Positions 1 through 12,729 are shown, numbered from the stretch's first letter. The stretch is DNA of 64,000 bases from Pogonophryne albipinna (GCA_028583405.1 CM053250.1:38761142-38825141), one strand, 5' to 3'. Notes: generated from the letters alone by a model not told the origin. Program-made: numbers and translations.

Positions 1-86
1 ATATATATATATATATAAAACTGCAGCCCAGCGGTTATTAAATGACTGAGCCTCTTTAAACAAAAATGTTGAAGGATTATCTTTAC

Positions 87-131
87 TCTGTGTGTGTGTG
101 TGTGTGTGTGACACACACACACACACACACA
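87..131. repeat. Compound (TG)n/(AC)n microsatellite
   Basis: About 12 TG units switch directly to about 10 AC units, so the two halves are reverse complements and can fold back on each other. Confidence 0.95.
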
Positions 132-446
132 GCAGGGCTGCTATCTGGTCTGGAGTTACACGGTTAAACATGGAAAGCAGCAGCAGGGAGATTTATTTGG
201 GGGGGGGGGGGCTGAGAGCCGGACCATCAGATAGCCCTGTGAAGAGGCTGCTGATCCTCTCCTCCAGGGCTAGTTTTTCTATCCGGGGGGCATGAAGGAT
301 ATCCCGCCACTGGACCATCCATCAGAGCCAAGCTGATGCAAGGCGTTGTAGGTATCTGTGGTGCTATTCGGGGGGTTTCGTTGCTGTCTCCCACCTGCCC
401 AGTAGTTGTTACCCTGCATGGTGTCAGGCTCTCTCATTATGTTTTC

Positions 447-1105
<659 letters not shown>

Positions 1106-1719
1106 ACTGTCCCCCCCCCCCTCTCCCCAGGACCTTTATCAGGGAGACGGCTCTGCTCATTAAGGAGTTAATTTTCTCGCTCCTATCTGTGATTAGTATA
1201 GTCAACCTAAAGCACTGTGAATTCTTCAAATGTGCTTCCTTGTTATCAGAAAGGGAGAGGCAGAAGTAAGATGGGAATGTGGGGATATTTAATCGGTTAA
1301 GTATTCTTCCTGGGGAACTAGATTCTCTCCCTCTCTTTTTTCTCTTCCCAGCAATGTAAAGAAATCTCTGTGAAAGCCGGCCTGCTCAGTAATTCAGTTT
1401 TTAAAGCATGAGGATGGAGGGAAAGAAAGAGGCGGTGGAGGAGGGGGGGGATGATGGTGGTGGCGGCAGGAGAGGGGAGGGTAGAAGGAGAGAAAAAAAC
1501 GACTTGATGAAATTCCGCTATCAGCTCCGAACCAATATGCAAAATATCTCGCTGGAAATCAAATAGCTATTATGTTTTCATTTCCACGTCGGCGTATTTG
1601 CTTAATGAAGAGGAGACAGATCAGACCGGCACAGAGAGTCTGCAGCAGCCGATAACCGCCAACGGCTCCCAGCTATCCGCTCTCTGACGCTCAGTCACTC
1701 CGCCTTTCACAGCGAACAG

Positions 1720-2005
1720 AAAAGGGGGATGGAGCGGAGGGAGAGAAGGAGAGAGGGAGGGAAGGTGATGGAGGAAAGAGACAGAGCATGAGTGATATTG
1801 AAAGGGAGGGAGAAGAAGGATGAGAGGCGGTGGTGGCAGCGTTGGTGAGGAGGGGGGATAAGGGGGTGAGGAACGGAGAGATAATGACAGAAAGAGAGGA
1901 GGAAGTGAGAATGTAAAGGAGAGACTGCAGGTTGGGATGGAGGGATGAGGAATGACAGAAGAGGTGGAGACTGAGAGCATTGAGAAGCTGAGAAAACGGG
2001 GGGGA
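1720..2005. repeat. Purine-rich (GGA/GA) low-complexity stretch
   Basis: Long stretch of G and A on the + strand with GGAGGGA-like words but no fixed period. The minus-strand Ser/Pro/Leu frames over it are composition artefacts. Confidence 0.7.
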
Positions 2006-2485
2006 AAGTCAGGAATCTTTTCAATCCGAGGCCCTTATACATGTTAAGTACAATTTAAGAATTGAATCATGGAAATTATTTCCAATATGTTGCTTTTTGA
2101 ACCCATTTTAGACTGATCAATCCTGCAAACAACTCTGCGCTGCATAATGTTGAAATGCATATCTTTATGTATTTATACGCATACGTTTATTTATCTATAT
2201 TTCCCCTTTTTATCTCTGCGTATTTATTCCTCCCCTCGGTGTGCCCTACACATTGCTGCTCATTTGTATTTAAGACAGCAAACCTGCTACAGCATGGAAT
2301 TACAATGAGTATTAACTAATTAAGTGATATATTAACAAATGTGCAGATTTATTTTCATTGTTCAGTGGATGTGTGAAAGCTAGTGCCTTATTCCAAATGC
2401 AACGGTCAATGCTGCCCAACTTATTGATATGAATAATTAAATGAATTATTATTTTTCATTTAATTTAATTATGGAATGTTGTAGG

Positions 2486-2580
2486 GCTGTACCCGAATAT
2501 CCGAATATTCCTTCGTTGGAGTACAATTCGGGTTTCAATTTCGTTATTCGGATATTCGTTTTTTTCTTTCGTTTTTTTGG
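2486..2580 (+). mobile_element. Possible hAT-like terminus (truncated)
   Basis: Starts TAGGGCTGTACCCGAATATCC and continues with repeated CGAATATTC-type words and their inverses, as in common fish hAT termini. No matching opposite end was found, so it is a fragment or misidentified. Confidence 0.35.
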
Positions 2581-3634
2581 AAAAACTCCAATATCAACGT
2601 AAGAGCTTGTGCCTCTTCGGGGGGTGCCAACACTTAACCATAAACGTTATCGTTTACTTTCTCTGTCTTTTATATGTAGATATTACTTTTTCTCCGTTAA
2701 TCTCCGTCACGTTGTTTCCAAAGCAACAACAACTTCCTGTCAACAGCGCTAACTCTCCTTCAAAATAAAAGCATGTCCATACAAAATAGGAAGCCCTTAT
2801 GGACTTATGGAGCATTGTTTTATTATCACTGTTCTAGCATATTGATTTTTTTTTTAAAGGAATGCTCACGTTCATATTGATGTATTTTAATAAATGTTAA
2901 CTTGGCCCATTACGTGACTTTTTTTTGGTGATCAGAAGTGGACACAAACGATAGGGACAATATATATGTGTATTAGTATTAGTATTAGTAGTATTAGTAT
3001 TTGTAATGTCTCCGGGCCAACCAAACAGCACCAACTGCACTCTGGGAACTTTATCAACCACACATTAGATGTGAAGATGTGGGGGTAGGTAGGGTCATCC
3101 CTAGAGTAATCAATGGGCAGTCGTTAGCAGCTCAAATCCTAAAGGCAGAGGAGAAGAAGCAGATTGTTATTGAAGCTGGATATAACAGATCGATATCATG
3201 GCTGCTGTGTGACGGCTGGGGGGGGGGGGGGGGGGGGCACGGACCTGTGATAAGAGCCCATGCAGCGCTGAGGGAATGTTTAAAGTGCAGAGTTGATCAG
3301 AAGTTGTTCCTCAGTGCTCTGATCGATGAGTGCCTCTGTGTCAGGTACCTTCCTCTCTCTCACATCCTCCTCTTCTTCCCATTCTCCCTTCCTTTCTTTC
3401 TTTAAATATCCTCCTTTAATCTTTGCTTTACAAGTCTCCCATTCTCTCTCACACATATGTCTCTCTCTCCGTCTGTCAGCTCTGATGTGCTTTTGGTGCG
3501 TTGGGTTATCATCCTGAGAGTGGTGCGTTTAATCAGGCGTGTTGAGCAGCAGCAGGTTTGATGTGAGGTGTCTCTGTGTTTCATCAGAGCTGCAGGTTTG
3601 ATGTGGACGCACACTTAGTGAAGCACTTTGTTCT

Positions 3635-4181
3635 GCCTCTCCTCTCTCCTCCGTCTTCTCCCCCTCTCCCCTCTCTCCTTTCTCCTGTCCTCCTCTCTCC
3701 TCCCTTCTTCTCTCCTCTCTCCTCTGTCCTCTCTCCTCTGTCCTCTCTCCTCTCCTCTCCTCTGTCCTCTGTCCTCCTCTCTCCTCTGTCCTCTCCCCAT
3801 CTCTCCTCTGTCCTCTCCCCATCTCTCCTCTGTCCTCTCCTCTCTCCTCCTCTCCTCTGTCCTCTCCTCTCCTCCCTCCTCCCTCCTCTCCTCTGTCCTC
3901 CTCTCCTCCCTCCTTTGTCCTCCTCTCCTCCCTCCTCTCTCCTCCTCTGTCCTCTCCTCCCTCCTCTCCTCCCTCCTCTCTCCTCCTCTGTCCTCTCCTC
4001 CCTCCTCTCTCCTCCTCTGTCCTCTCCTCCCTCCTCCTCTCCCCTCCTCTGTCCTCTCCTCTGTCCTCCCCTCTCCTCCCTCCTCTCCTCTGTCCTCCTC
4101 TCCTCCCTCCTCTGTCCTCCTCTCCTCCCTCCTCTGTCCTCCCCTCTGTCCTCCCCTCTCCCCCTCTCCTCTCTCCTCTCC
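3635..4181. repeat. Long pyrimidine tract (CCTCTCCTCTGT-like)
   Basis: Nearly all C and T on the + strand for about 545 bp, built from CTCCTCTGTCCTCTC words in irregular order with sparse G. Frames of 200-240 codons on both strands are artefacts of this composition. Mirror-symmetric polypyrimidine DNA of this kind can form triplex (H-DNA); that is general knowledge, not shown here. Confidence 0.9.
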
Positions 4182-4610
4182 TTTTACGATTTATTTCAAG
4201 ACTAATCCTTTTCAAAGTGCATTCCCCTGACTCACCTACTTCCCCTACGTTCATTTAATCGTTTATTTGAACAGGGACAATAGAGAGGCGAAGTCACGCC
4301 CATCTACTTCCGGTCTATGGGACCTTATTTCGGAAAAATAATGTATTGAAGTCAATGGAGAGAGAAAACTTATCTTTCGATCCCGTTTGAATTTTGCCAT
4401 GAATTACACATATGATGTTTGTCAATTTAAAAAATAATTTCCATGTCAAAAAAGTCACAGTTTATCGTAAAACTGTTGAAATATAAGACTATGAAAAATA
4501 CGCAACTAGAAAGACTACAAATCCCAGAGTAAGTGATGTCATAACTGATGTCACAATTGTTTTCCTCCGCTAAATATAAGAGATAGCTAAGATAAGATAA
4601 CTTTAACAAG

Positions 4611-4724
4611 ATGCCTGTGTGCTTAGTACCAGGTTGTTATCATACCAGCAATGGGTCTTCCTCGTTCTTTCGCTTCCCGTCTGATGAAAGGACCAGGAGT
4701 GGCTGGATCAAGTTAGCTACCTAG
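4611..4724 (+). pseudogene. THAP zinc-finger domain fragment of a P-element-like transposase
   Basis: 37 codons from ATG to TAG: starts MPVCLVPGCYHT, contains FFRFPSDE, and has a Trp at position 32 followed by IKL. This is the classic start of a THAP domain: N-terminal Met-Pro, Cys-x4-Cys, the F-x-FP motif and the invariant Trp. THAP domains bind DNA through a C2CH zinc site and are the N-terminal domain of P-element transposases and of vertebrate THAP proteins. The second Cys-His pair is missing because a stop follows. Immediately after it a 22-bp unit (CTAGCTGGATCAAGTTAGCTAC type) is repeated about three times. Context inside a transposon-like terminal repeat favours a dead transposase over a host THAP gene. 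Confidence 0.65.
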
Positions 4725-4764
4725 CTGGATCAAGTTAGCTACCTAGCTGGATCAAGTTAGCATA
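4701..4764 (+). repeat. 22-bp tandem repeat, about 3 copies
   Basis: GCTGGATCAAGTTAGC occurs three times at 22-bp spacing over the end of the THAP fragment, introducing its stop. It looks like a local slippage duplication. Confidence 0.85.
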
Positions 4765-5120
4765 CCTACTATTTCTGTTCTTGATTTAAAATCCATTTAT
4801 AATCAATGAATTGTTTCACGACATGCATCCAGTAAAACTGTCATTATCTTGTTGACTCTGGAAACTGGCATTTGAATGTAAATATATTTAAAAAATCAAA
4901 CAAAATGTGGCTGTTGCATTTAGCCTCGCATACTGCCATGTTCTTAACGTTGAGTTATCAGACCGGGAAAAACACTCAGAACAAATAATAATCCATAATC
5001 TTTAACTCAAGATGTGCATTTGTATTATTTATTTTCACATTTTGTATAAAAGTAAATGAAAAGAAAAAAACATGATTGATATATTAACGAATTATTAAAA
5101 GTTAATTGTTGCACGGTTAG

Positions 5121-5438
5121 TTGAAGGTGGAGTATGTCATTTATTTCAGAAACACTTTTTGTTATATTCCATGGAATGCTCTTAACATCCCGATAGCAAT
5201 GAATATCTTAAATGCTTTGACAAAAAATCCAGCCCGGCAAAAGTAACTGGATGACCTACCTGCCTGTCAGCCTTCCATCTGTGCACAAACTTATCTCGTG
5301 CCCTCATTGGTCATGTGCCCATTCGTGTGTGTTGGAGGAGGGGCTCTGTGAGGAAGTGGCAGATTTTTTCCGGTTGTGTATTTTCAAATTCTAGCGCACT
5401 CGAGCTGGTTTCTCCAAAATGACCTACCCCACCTTTAA
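5121..5438 (+). mobile_element. TTAA-flanked MITE, family A, copy 1 (internally deleted)
   Basis: Ends in CGAGCTGGTTTCTCC and CCTACCCCACCTTTAA; the left end TTGAAGGTGGAGTA is a mutated version of TTAAAGGTGGGGTAGG. It lacks about 70 bp present in the other copies (the segment with GTGGAAGCCGTAGTAC). The body with TTCCATGGAATGCTC and CAGCCTTCCATCTGTGC matches copies at 12342, 14136 and 24797. Confidence 0.85.
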
Positions 5439-7834
5439 GTACCGTCTCAAAGTTATTTTTTCTCCAGTGGAGGTGAGCTGTTTTTGAGTCCCTGCAGTGC
5501 CTTTTTGTGGTCAGATCTCCTTTTAACTTCTAGAATACATGTAGTGCATACTCTAAGCTCTTCCGTGAACCTCACTTGGTATACTGCTCAAAAGGAGAAA
5601 TGTGTTCTAGAAATGTATGGATCATCTCAAGCAGTCCAGATAAACACAGTGGCTCTAGGTCTACTGTTCTGATGTGAAGTATTTACAGCATTTCATCTTT
5701 CTCCATTTCTGAAGTTTTATTTCATTTTTGAAAATATGAGTCAATGTCAGCTTGAGGCTTTTTTCTTTGACAGGATCCTCAGATGGGAGCTGTCCCAGCT
5801 GAACGATGTCTCTCCACAGTGATACACGTGTCTCTTTATGACTTCTCCATCCCTTCAATGAGCTCAGTCCAATGTTCCTGTGAATATCAGGCTGTAACAA
5901 TTATTAAGGCTTTAACTTTTAAACTGGCAAATGAAGTAGAATGTTCCGCACTTATCACCCCGGCAACGCTATCCTCCCTGCCAGCTCTCCGAGACAGGAA
6001 GGACGGGGGAAAGGGAGGATATTTCTCCTTGGATAAAAGAGGCAGAAAGGGCAGCTGAAACTTTTCCGCACCATTTCATGTCTGAAAGCGGTGATGCAGC
6101 GATTGATTCATTAAACCACAGCCGTAATGAGGAAAGAAATCATAATTCAAACTTACATTTTAAACAGGAAATATAATTGGACAGAGAAGCCCCTTTGTAC
6201 AATTGTGATTAAAGGAAAATTAATTGTATGAAAATGTCCTTATAGATACTGAAAATTAGATCTAGCAAAGCTTGTGCGACATAGACCTAATTCAAAAAAT
6301 ATTGTGTACAGGATCGATCTTTTTTTCTTTCTCCTCTACTTTTTTTGAAGGTCCAAATCTAGCTGTGTTAATTTTATCTGAAATTAGAGTGAACCATGCA
6401 GGCGTGGAAGTTGAAATTAGCCTAAAGATGTTTCATTTACAAAGACAGAAACACTTTGTCACTCGGCGATTGTTTCCCAGCATTATCTCTGCCTGCTTTT
6501 AATTGCTTTGGAAGTGAAATTAACAGAATTAGAAAAATTGCCTCTCCCTTTCTCTACAAGCTTCTTTATTCATGGGTATTGTTGTGTGCTTTGTATAGAT
6601 TATAGACTCCTTTTGTCCCAGTATTGTAAATATATACGCCCCCAGTCACGGCTTTAGCTCCGAAACAATCCCTGTGTTAGTTCAGCACAACCTAATGGAA
6701 ATTAATTTACATCCTGTCTGAATTTAAGCAAAGAGGCGGGAAATTATTTAAAAAAAAATCCTGGATTTCTCTTTGTTTCAATTTCCCTCTGATATAGTCA
6801 TTCAAAAGCATGTGCACACCTTCCATCACTGTGCATGAGAGTTGTTTTGTCCCTCGGCAGTGATTAACCATTTCTGCTTCACTCGAGCACTTCCTAATCC
6901 TCTTAAAGAAATGGTTACCCTGAATGAAGAATTCTATCACGGTGTCCTCTCGGGAGCGGAGGATGAAGCATGTCATCCGATCCAAATGAACATAATAGGA
7001 ATGGCCTTTTTATTGAAAGACTAATAACTACAACACGTCTTTAGATCCAGAACAACAGTCAGTATGTGGATCCAATAAGCCACCATATATCTCAGGGGTT
7101 GGAGCTGCTAAGGCACCATTCATGCAGCCTGGTGCATTCATCTTATATAAGGAGTATTATTAATGAAGCAATTTATAAAAAGTCAAATTAAATCCTTATT
7201 AACTGACTCGTTTTTTTGTTGATATAATCTTCAAACAGGCTAAAATAGATCAAAAGTAGTGTATAATTACTATGGTCAGCAGGGATTATGAAACTGTAAT
7301 TGATACAGATCAGCCCTAATCACTCTTTTAGCTACAATTTGAGGTATACTGTAATTTGGCTTTAAGGTCCCCCTTGGCTTCTTGCTATTAATCTTCTGGA
7401 TTAGAGCGTTCAGCTTGTCCAATACTTTGTACTGTGTTTTAAATAGAGTCCAGTTAAAAAATTGATCAGTGTGTTTAGTATGTTTTTCCTCCCTTCAACA
7501 GTGCATACAATCACAAGCAGCTTGTTTAACAATCTCCCTTATTTTTGTGTTCCACCTGTCTGCACCAGGCTGCTCAGACTGAAATCCTTCTGCTCCACAC
7601 AGAGAAACTGTTTTCTGTCTTTGTGTCATTTTGGGTTGAGACCACCTGATGTCATTCATTGTAAATTCTAATGCAGCTCTTATCTACTTTGCTACTCTGA
7701 TTATTTGTGATAAATATTTCTAATACAACTGCTTAAAATATGTATTTTAAGCATCCATCAAATATTGATATATTCATGGCAATATTTATAGTATTTCTTC
7801 TAACATCCCATTTCCCCTCGTCTTCCTTTCACAG

Positions 7835-7981
7835 GTTCCCTCAGGGACCTCAGTGGCGAGGAGGAAAACACAGCGGACCACCTCAGCCTATCAGGAGAGG
7901 AGGGCGGAGCCTCGGACCCAGATGACTCAGCAGAGGGGGACAGCTCCAGCCCCCCCCCATACCCAGCGCTGTACAACCAAG
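7835..7981 (+). CDS. zfpm1: ZFPM (FOG) family cofactor, predicted coding exon 2 (partial gene)
   Basis: Internal coding exon. A strong pyrimidine-rich acceptor ending in TTTCACAG precedes it and a GTGAGG donor follows. It supplies the last two bases of a codon, 48 whole codons and one base of the next. With a C from exon 1 the first codon reads Arg, giving R-SLRDLSGEEEN, which resembles the KRSLGDM segment that follows the NuRD-binding start peptide of FOG1 (family knowledge, recalled, not searched). The 48 residues are acidic (about 12 Asp/Glu), Ser/Gly-rich and low in hydrophobics, ending SSSPPPYPALYNQ. FOG proteins bind GATA factors in the nucleus and recruit repressor complexes; this linker itself has no known catalytic role. 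A run of nine C within the Ser-Pro codons is a frameshift or sequencing-error hot spot. Exon 1 is not in the window. The weaker alternative is an unrelated acidic exon; phase agreement with the next two exons argues against that. Confidence 0.75.
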
Positions 7982-9055
7982 GTGAGGGACAGAGGAACAG
8001 GACATGCCTGTGCCACTTTCTAAATGTTACACTGGATATTTCACACACTGAACTGGAAACACTTTCCATCCACAACACAGTCAGTGGGTAAAGGAACATT
8101 GTGACCAAATAACTAATGCATGCTCATACCTACAGTATAATCATCAAAACAATTGTTCACCAGCTAACTGTGTTTTCATAATAGACTGTACTATCACAAT
8201 CACTGCAATGATAGCCAGGCACTGAGGGGGTGCTCCTCCTGTTGTGAAATATTCCAGATGTCTATTTTACTGTCAGTTATTGGTGGTTATTAACAGTTCT
8301 ATCTCCTCATCAAGACTTGAAGTATGTCTTTCATCAACTGACGTTTACCTGTTATCTGTCAGGAGCCAGTTAACCATAATGAGGTTGCAGCTTTCCACAT
8401 GTATCACTCTTTTATCTCTGATGTGTCTCAACAAATTAGAAAAAAAAGATTATTTGGGTTCAATCCTGGCTTCAGTGAACCTTCCCCCTCGTGCACCTCT
8501 TATCCCGAGCCTCCCCCTCTGCCCTGTGATAGCAGAGTTTTCACTCATATTCTTTTGACTTATTCAAGATTTCACTAGCTGTGTTTTTTAATCTCAGAAA
8601 TTCCTGCTCTTGTGAAATGTTGGGGCTGGAAGTGATAAGCGTCTGTTGGTTGGCTTGGTTTGATAAACCCATGGAAATTCTGTCAGGTGCTAATCGAGAC
8701 GAGATTAGAGATTAGCTATATGTGTGTGTGTGTGTGTGTGGCGGGTTATGTGTGTATTAGATAGAAAAAGATCAGAGAACTCAGGCACATGTGAGGATGT
8801 TTTTTTCTGTCGATAGCAAACTGACTTGGCGTCTTTGTTTCTTTATTCACAAACACACACACACACAGTTGATTTACTCCCTTCTCTCTTCCCTGGGGTT
8901 CCTCGGTTGCCCGGCGCTGCCATTATCAGTTCTCTGTAAATCAGCCATGTTTGACGAACCTGCTCTTTCAACCTGGGATCAATACCAGCTCTTTATCTGG
9001 CCAGAGCTGGCTAATAAAGGCAAGGCCCCTTATCCACCATCTGGGAGAGAAAGAG

Positions 9056-9079
9056 ACACACACACACACACGCACACAC

Positions 9080-9161
<82 letters not shown>
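9056..9161. repeat. (AC)n microsatellite with ACGC interruptions
   Basis: About 50 AC units with two CG interruptions near the left end. Confidence 0.97.
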
Positions 9162-9164
<3 letters not shown>

Positions 9165-9574
9165 ATAACCACCCTGATAACTTAACTCTGCCTCTGTTCA
9201 CTCCATCACACCTCCACCACCTCAGAGAGTCACTATATTAGTGCTTATACAATGTAATAACACACACACACAAGCTTATTTAAAAACAGATTTGAGCCTC
9301 TGTTCAGTGCGTCTCTGTTGTGTGTTTTCTCCTCACTTCTCAGAATTGCTCTACAATTGTAGGTCCTTTTTTCAAACAACACACTCATACATTTAGATGA
9401 CAGGAAACCTGATAAAATCCACTGCTAGCTGATTAGTCAGTATGTTACCTCCTGGTGACCTCTAATTGTCGTGCCCTCGTTTGGACCAATCAAAATGCTT
9501 TTTGTAAACTGCCAGTTTTTTTCTCTCTTCAGAATCTGATCAGTGGTGATCAGGGTGCATGTGAGGCATTACAG

Positions 9575-10530
9575 TTTTTTTCAGTTGCTAACACACAACA
9601 ATCTCACATAAAGCATAATTATTTAAACTCACACTCAAAGAGCAAAACCTCTGCTCAAATCTCCAAAACTCTAAACACATTTTAAGCTCTGCACCCAATT
9701 TGCACTCAACATGGCACTTTTTGCAAAACACTGCACACGGTTCTCTAAGTAAGACACAGAAATCTGACATATTCACTTGTTTGCCATTTTCAAAACACTG
9801 CCATTGAAAATGCTACACAATTTAACAAATACTCATGCCAATGTCCATAGAGTGTAAACACCAAACTGCTTTATTGATGTATGGACAGCAGCATAGGACG
9901 AGGTAGAGGGAGGATGAGAGAGAGAGAGGATGAGAGAGAGAGGGAGGGTGAACTGAAGTCAGGTGAAGAGTTATTTGCAGCATAACGTATGATGCGTCAG
10001 GCTACAGGTGATGCTTCTTCTGCAGGTGGACGAGGGGCTGTGGTCAGACCCAGTGAGGTGGTAAAATGCTGCCTGAGCACACCTCTGTTTTTTGTAAAAA
10101 TATTTTTTGCATTTATTTTTCCTCAAAGTGTTCCTTTCCATTTACTGTATTTGACAGAGGCCTCCTTTTTGGTTACACAACTGTAACTATGTTGTGCATG
10201 AATTTGTTTTGGAGAAAAGTAAAAGTATAACAACAGTATATTTGTGTTTCTGCAAATAGTTTGACTTGAGCAATCTTTATATGCAGAGTTCTCTACAGAT
10301 CACCATAAAAGATGAGTGTGCTTTAGATAGAGCACGATGGTGTGTAGTTGGTGGGACAAATGTTCTTGTACTAGGTGTGTTTGCTTGTGTGTGTATTTGA
10401 ACTGCTGTCTCACTCAAAACATTTCATTTAAAGTGCAGAATTAAAGTTCAAATACCCTTCACATTAAAAAAAAGCATACAGCCATTAAATAGAGTGATAC
10501 ACATTAAAGTGAAATACACAAATGTTGTTT
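9575..10530. mobile_element. Possible Tc1/mariner-like element remnant
   Basis: Begins ACAGTTTTTTTCAGTTGCTAACAC and is rich in AACACTGCACAC-like words. It later contains a GAGG/GAGA-rich segment (9895-9950) resembling the Gly/Arg-rich N-terminal coding part of a common fish mariner family. Boundaries and transposase are not readable; identification rests on memory of a frequent fish repeat. Confidence 0.35.
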
Positions 10531-10676
10531 GGACAAAATGAGCTGGGAAAACCCTCAATATCAACATTAGTGAAAATATTGAAGGCTTCACTTATTTATA
10601 CAAAACGTATTCAGACAAAAGTACATCATTTTTCTTTAGTTTCTTGAAATGATATACTTGGAATGTTAAGCCCTTT

Positions 10677-10805
10677 TCCTTACATTAGATTACGTGTCAC
10701 TTGTTAGACGCTTTTACTATAAGCATCTTAAATACACTCAATACTGTGGACAAGTGTCTTGCCCATGGACACAACAACATGCTGACTGCAGTGGGCATCA
10801 AGGTG
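10677..10805 (-). repeat. L2/SINE-type 3' tail
   Basis: Reads as the reverse complement of the widespread fish tail GTCGCTTTGGATAAAAGCGTCTGCTAAATG, here as TTAGACGCTTTTACTATAAGC, followed by AAGTGTCTTGCCCATGGACAC. It is a short, old fragment. Confidence 0.5.
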
Positions 10806-11293
10806 GGATTTGACTTTCAGACAGAATATGCTGGAATATTGCTGGATCAATCTGTTGGAAGTTTTTTAAATGTTTAATTATAACAACAAGGACTGTAAAT
10901 GCTCCTATCAGCTTTATTCAGACACGACAGGACATTTTTGGAAGGAGCTGCATGCTTGTGAAGTATTTGACACCTGGTGTGCAGTCAAACTTTAACATAT
11001 ATTTAGCTTTAATAATGATTGTGAGTATGACACAAATTATTTTCTATAAATATTTATATAAAACAACTCCCATGTTTTTGTTGCAGCCCAAGAGCCGGGT
11101 TGTAAAATAAACACTGGGAGTCGAGACGAGGGGTATCAATCATAGACTGTATTTATAAATGGACATAGTGTGCGTGACGTCACCCATAGGATTCTGCAGA
11201 GTTGCTGAGAAGCCTAAAGTAGGCGGTTTCTGCCACTGCCGTCTCGACCGTGACGTCAGAGTCTAACTCCCGCCTGCTCCAGCCTGATCCAAA

Positions 11294-12024
11294 TAGAGTG
11301 GCGAAGTCACGCCCATCTACTTCCGCCCCATGGGACCTTATTTCTGAAAAATTATGTATTGAAGTCAATGGAGAGAGAGATTATATTTCGATCCCGTTTG
11401 AATTGTTCCACGAATTACACATATGATGTTTGTCAATCTTAAAAAATCATTTCCATGTCAAAAAAGTCAGTTTGTCTTAAAACTGTTGAAATATAAGACT
11501 ATGAAAAATAAGCAACTCGAAAGACTACAAATCCCAGAGTCTCGTAGGTGAATTTTGCTAGCTGACATTAACGTTACACATTACACTCGTGTTACTCACC
11601 GAAACCTTGTAAAGCCGGTCCCGCATGCTGGAACCGACTAACTCCCCTTGTGTGAATGTACAGTTCTCAACATGGCCATACTTGTATTGATTTTCACCTC
11701 TTTTAATATTTTACTGAAAGAAAGAGGTGAAATGTGCTAACGTGACGGCCATCTTGGTGTTGGTGACGTATGCAAAACCAGAGTTGTAGTTCATTGAGCG
11801 CTTCACACAAAAAAATGTGTTACTTCACAGTTTTACGGCACATTTTTATTTTTTTGACTTGCAAAATTATCTTTTAAATTGACAAACATCATATGTGTAA
11901 TTCGTTGCACAATTCAAACGGGATCAAAAGATAATCTTTCTCTCTCCATTGACTTCAATACATAATTTTTCCAAAATAAGGTCCCATGGAGGTCCACCTG
12001 AAGGGGAGGGACTTCGCCACTCTA
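11294..12024. mobile_element. MITE with ~230-bp terminal inverted repeats, family B (P-like)
   Basis: Left end TAGAGTGGCGAAGTC, right end GACTTCGCCACTCTA. The arms (about 11294-11520 and 11795-12024) are inverted copies including GAAGTCAATGGAGAGAGA, ATTACACATATGATGTTTG and ATGTCAAAAAAGTCA. The middle 270 bp is unrelated and non-coding. No clean target duplication is seen in the adjacent bases. The left arm equals that of the THAP-bearing fragment at 4281. It sits inside a larger composite that begins with CATAGACTGTATTTATAAATGG at 11144, a motif of another abundant fish repeat. Confidence 0.8.
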
Positions 12025-12341
12025 TAAGGGCAAAGAGGCGAAGCCGAGGCGGGACCTGCTGCCACCGAGCTGGAAGTTCCAGAGCTAGCTGAAGCTACCA
12101 AGCTAAGCTAACATGCTCCCCATCTGCACACTGCCGTCGCATTTTACGTTTCCAAGGTAAGCGGACATGAAACTATTCAGCAAAACTATAAATAATAATC
12201 TAAGTTATTGAGTTTTTAGCATAATACTTCAGAATCTTAAAACCCCTTAACGTTTGTATGCAATTGTGCTAAATTCAACACTGGAATCAAGCAAATATTA
12301 ATATGTTTGCATGACATTAGTTATTTATATTTTGCTGTCAC

Positions 12342-12729
12342 TTAAAGGTGGGGTAGGTAAGTTTGAGAAACCGGCTCGAGATACACTTTGTTATATTCCA
12401 TGGAATGCTCTTAACATCCCGATAGCAATGAATATCTTAAGAGCTTTGACAAAAAATCCATAAAAAAGTGTCATCTGTGGAAGCCGTAGTACTTTAAAAA
12501 GCACGACCAATCATTTTAGCCGGCCCGGCTAAAATAACTAGATGGCCTACCTGCCTGTCAGCCTTCCATCTGTGCACAAACTTATCTCGTGTCCTCATTG
12601 GTCATGTGCGCATTCGTGTGTGTTGGAGGAGGGGCTCTGTAAGGAAGTGGCAGATTTTTTCCGGCTGTGTATTTTCAAATTCTAGCGCACTCGAGCTGCT
12701 TTCTCCAAAATTACCTAACCCATCTTTAA
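12342..12729 (+). mobile_element. TTAA-flanked MITE, family A, copy 2 (complete)
   Basis: 388 bp including TTAA at both ends. Left TTAAAGGTGGGGTAGGTAAG, right CCTAACCCATCTTTAA, with inverted GAAACCGGCTCGAG / CTCGAGCTGCTTTC just inside. No coding capacity. TTAA target sites are used by piggyBac and Kolobok-type transposases; I cannot decide which. Confidence 0.88.

Larger units (their letters stand above)
4281..4764 (+). mobile_element. P-like DNA transposon fragment: terminal repeat plus THAP exon
   Basis: Starts TAGAGAGGCGAAGTC and follows the same sequence as the left arm of the complete MITE at 11294-12024, including the block around GAAGTCAATGGAGAGAG. Downstream of the shared arm it carries a short THAP-coding frame (4611-4724), which the MITE lacks. 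A reasonable reading is that this is the 5' end of a coding element and the MITE is its internally deleted relative. A matching right terminus was not found, so this copy is truncated. Confidence 0.55.

Noticed and set aside
3529..4254. 241-codon Arg/Glu-rich frame (minus) and 200-codon Ser/Pro/Leu frames (plus)
   Set aside because: Both strands of one pyrimidine tract are open; composition artefact.
11294..12024. 8-bp target duplication for the P-like MITE
   Set aside because: Adjacent octamers do not match; reported without a duplication.
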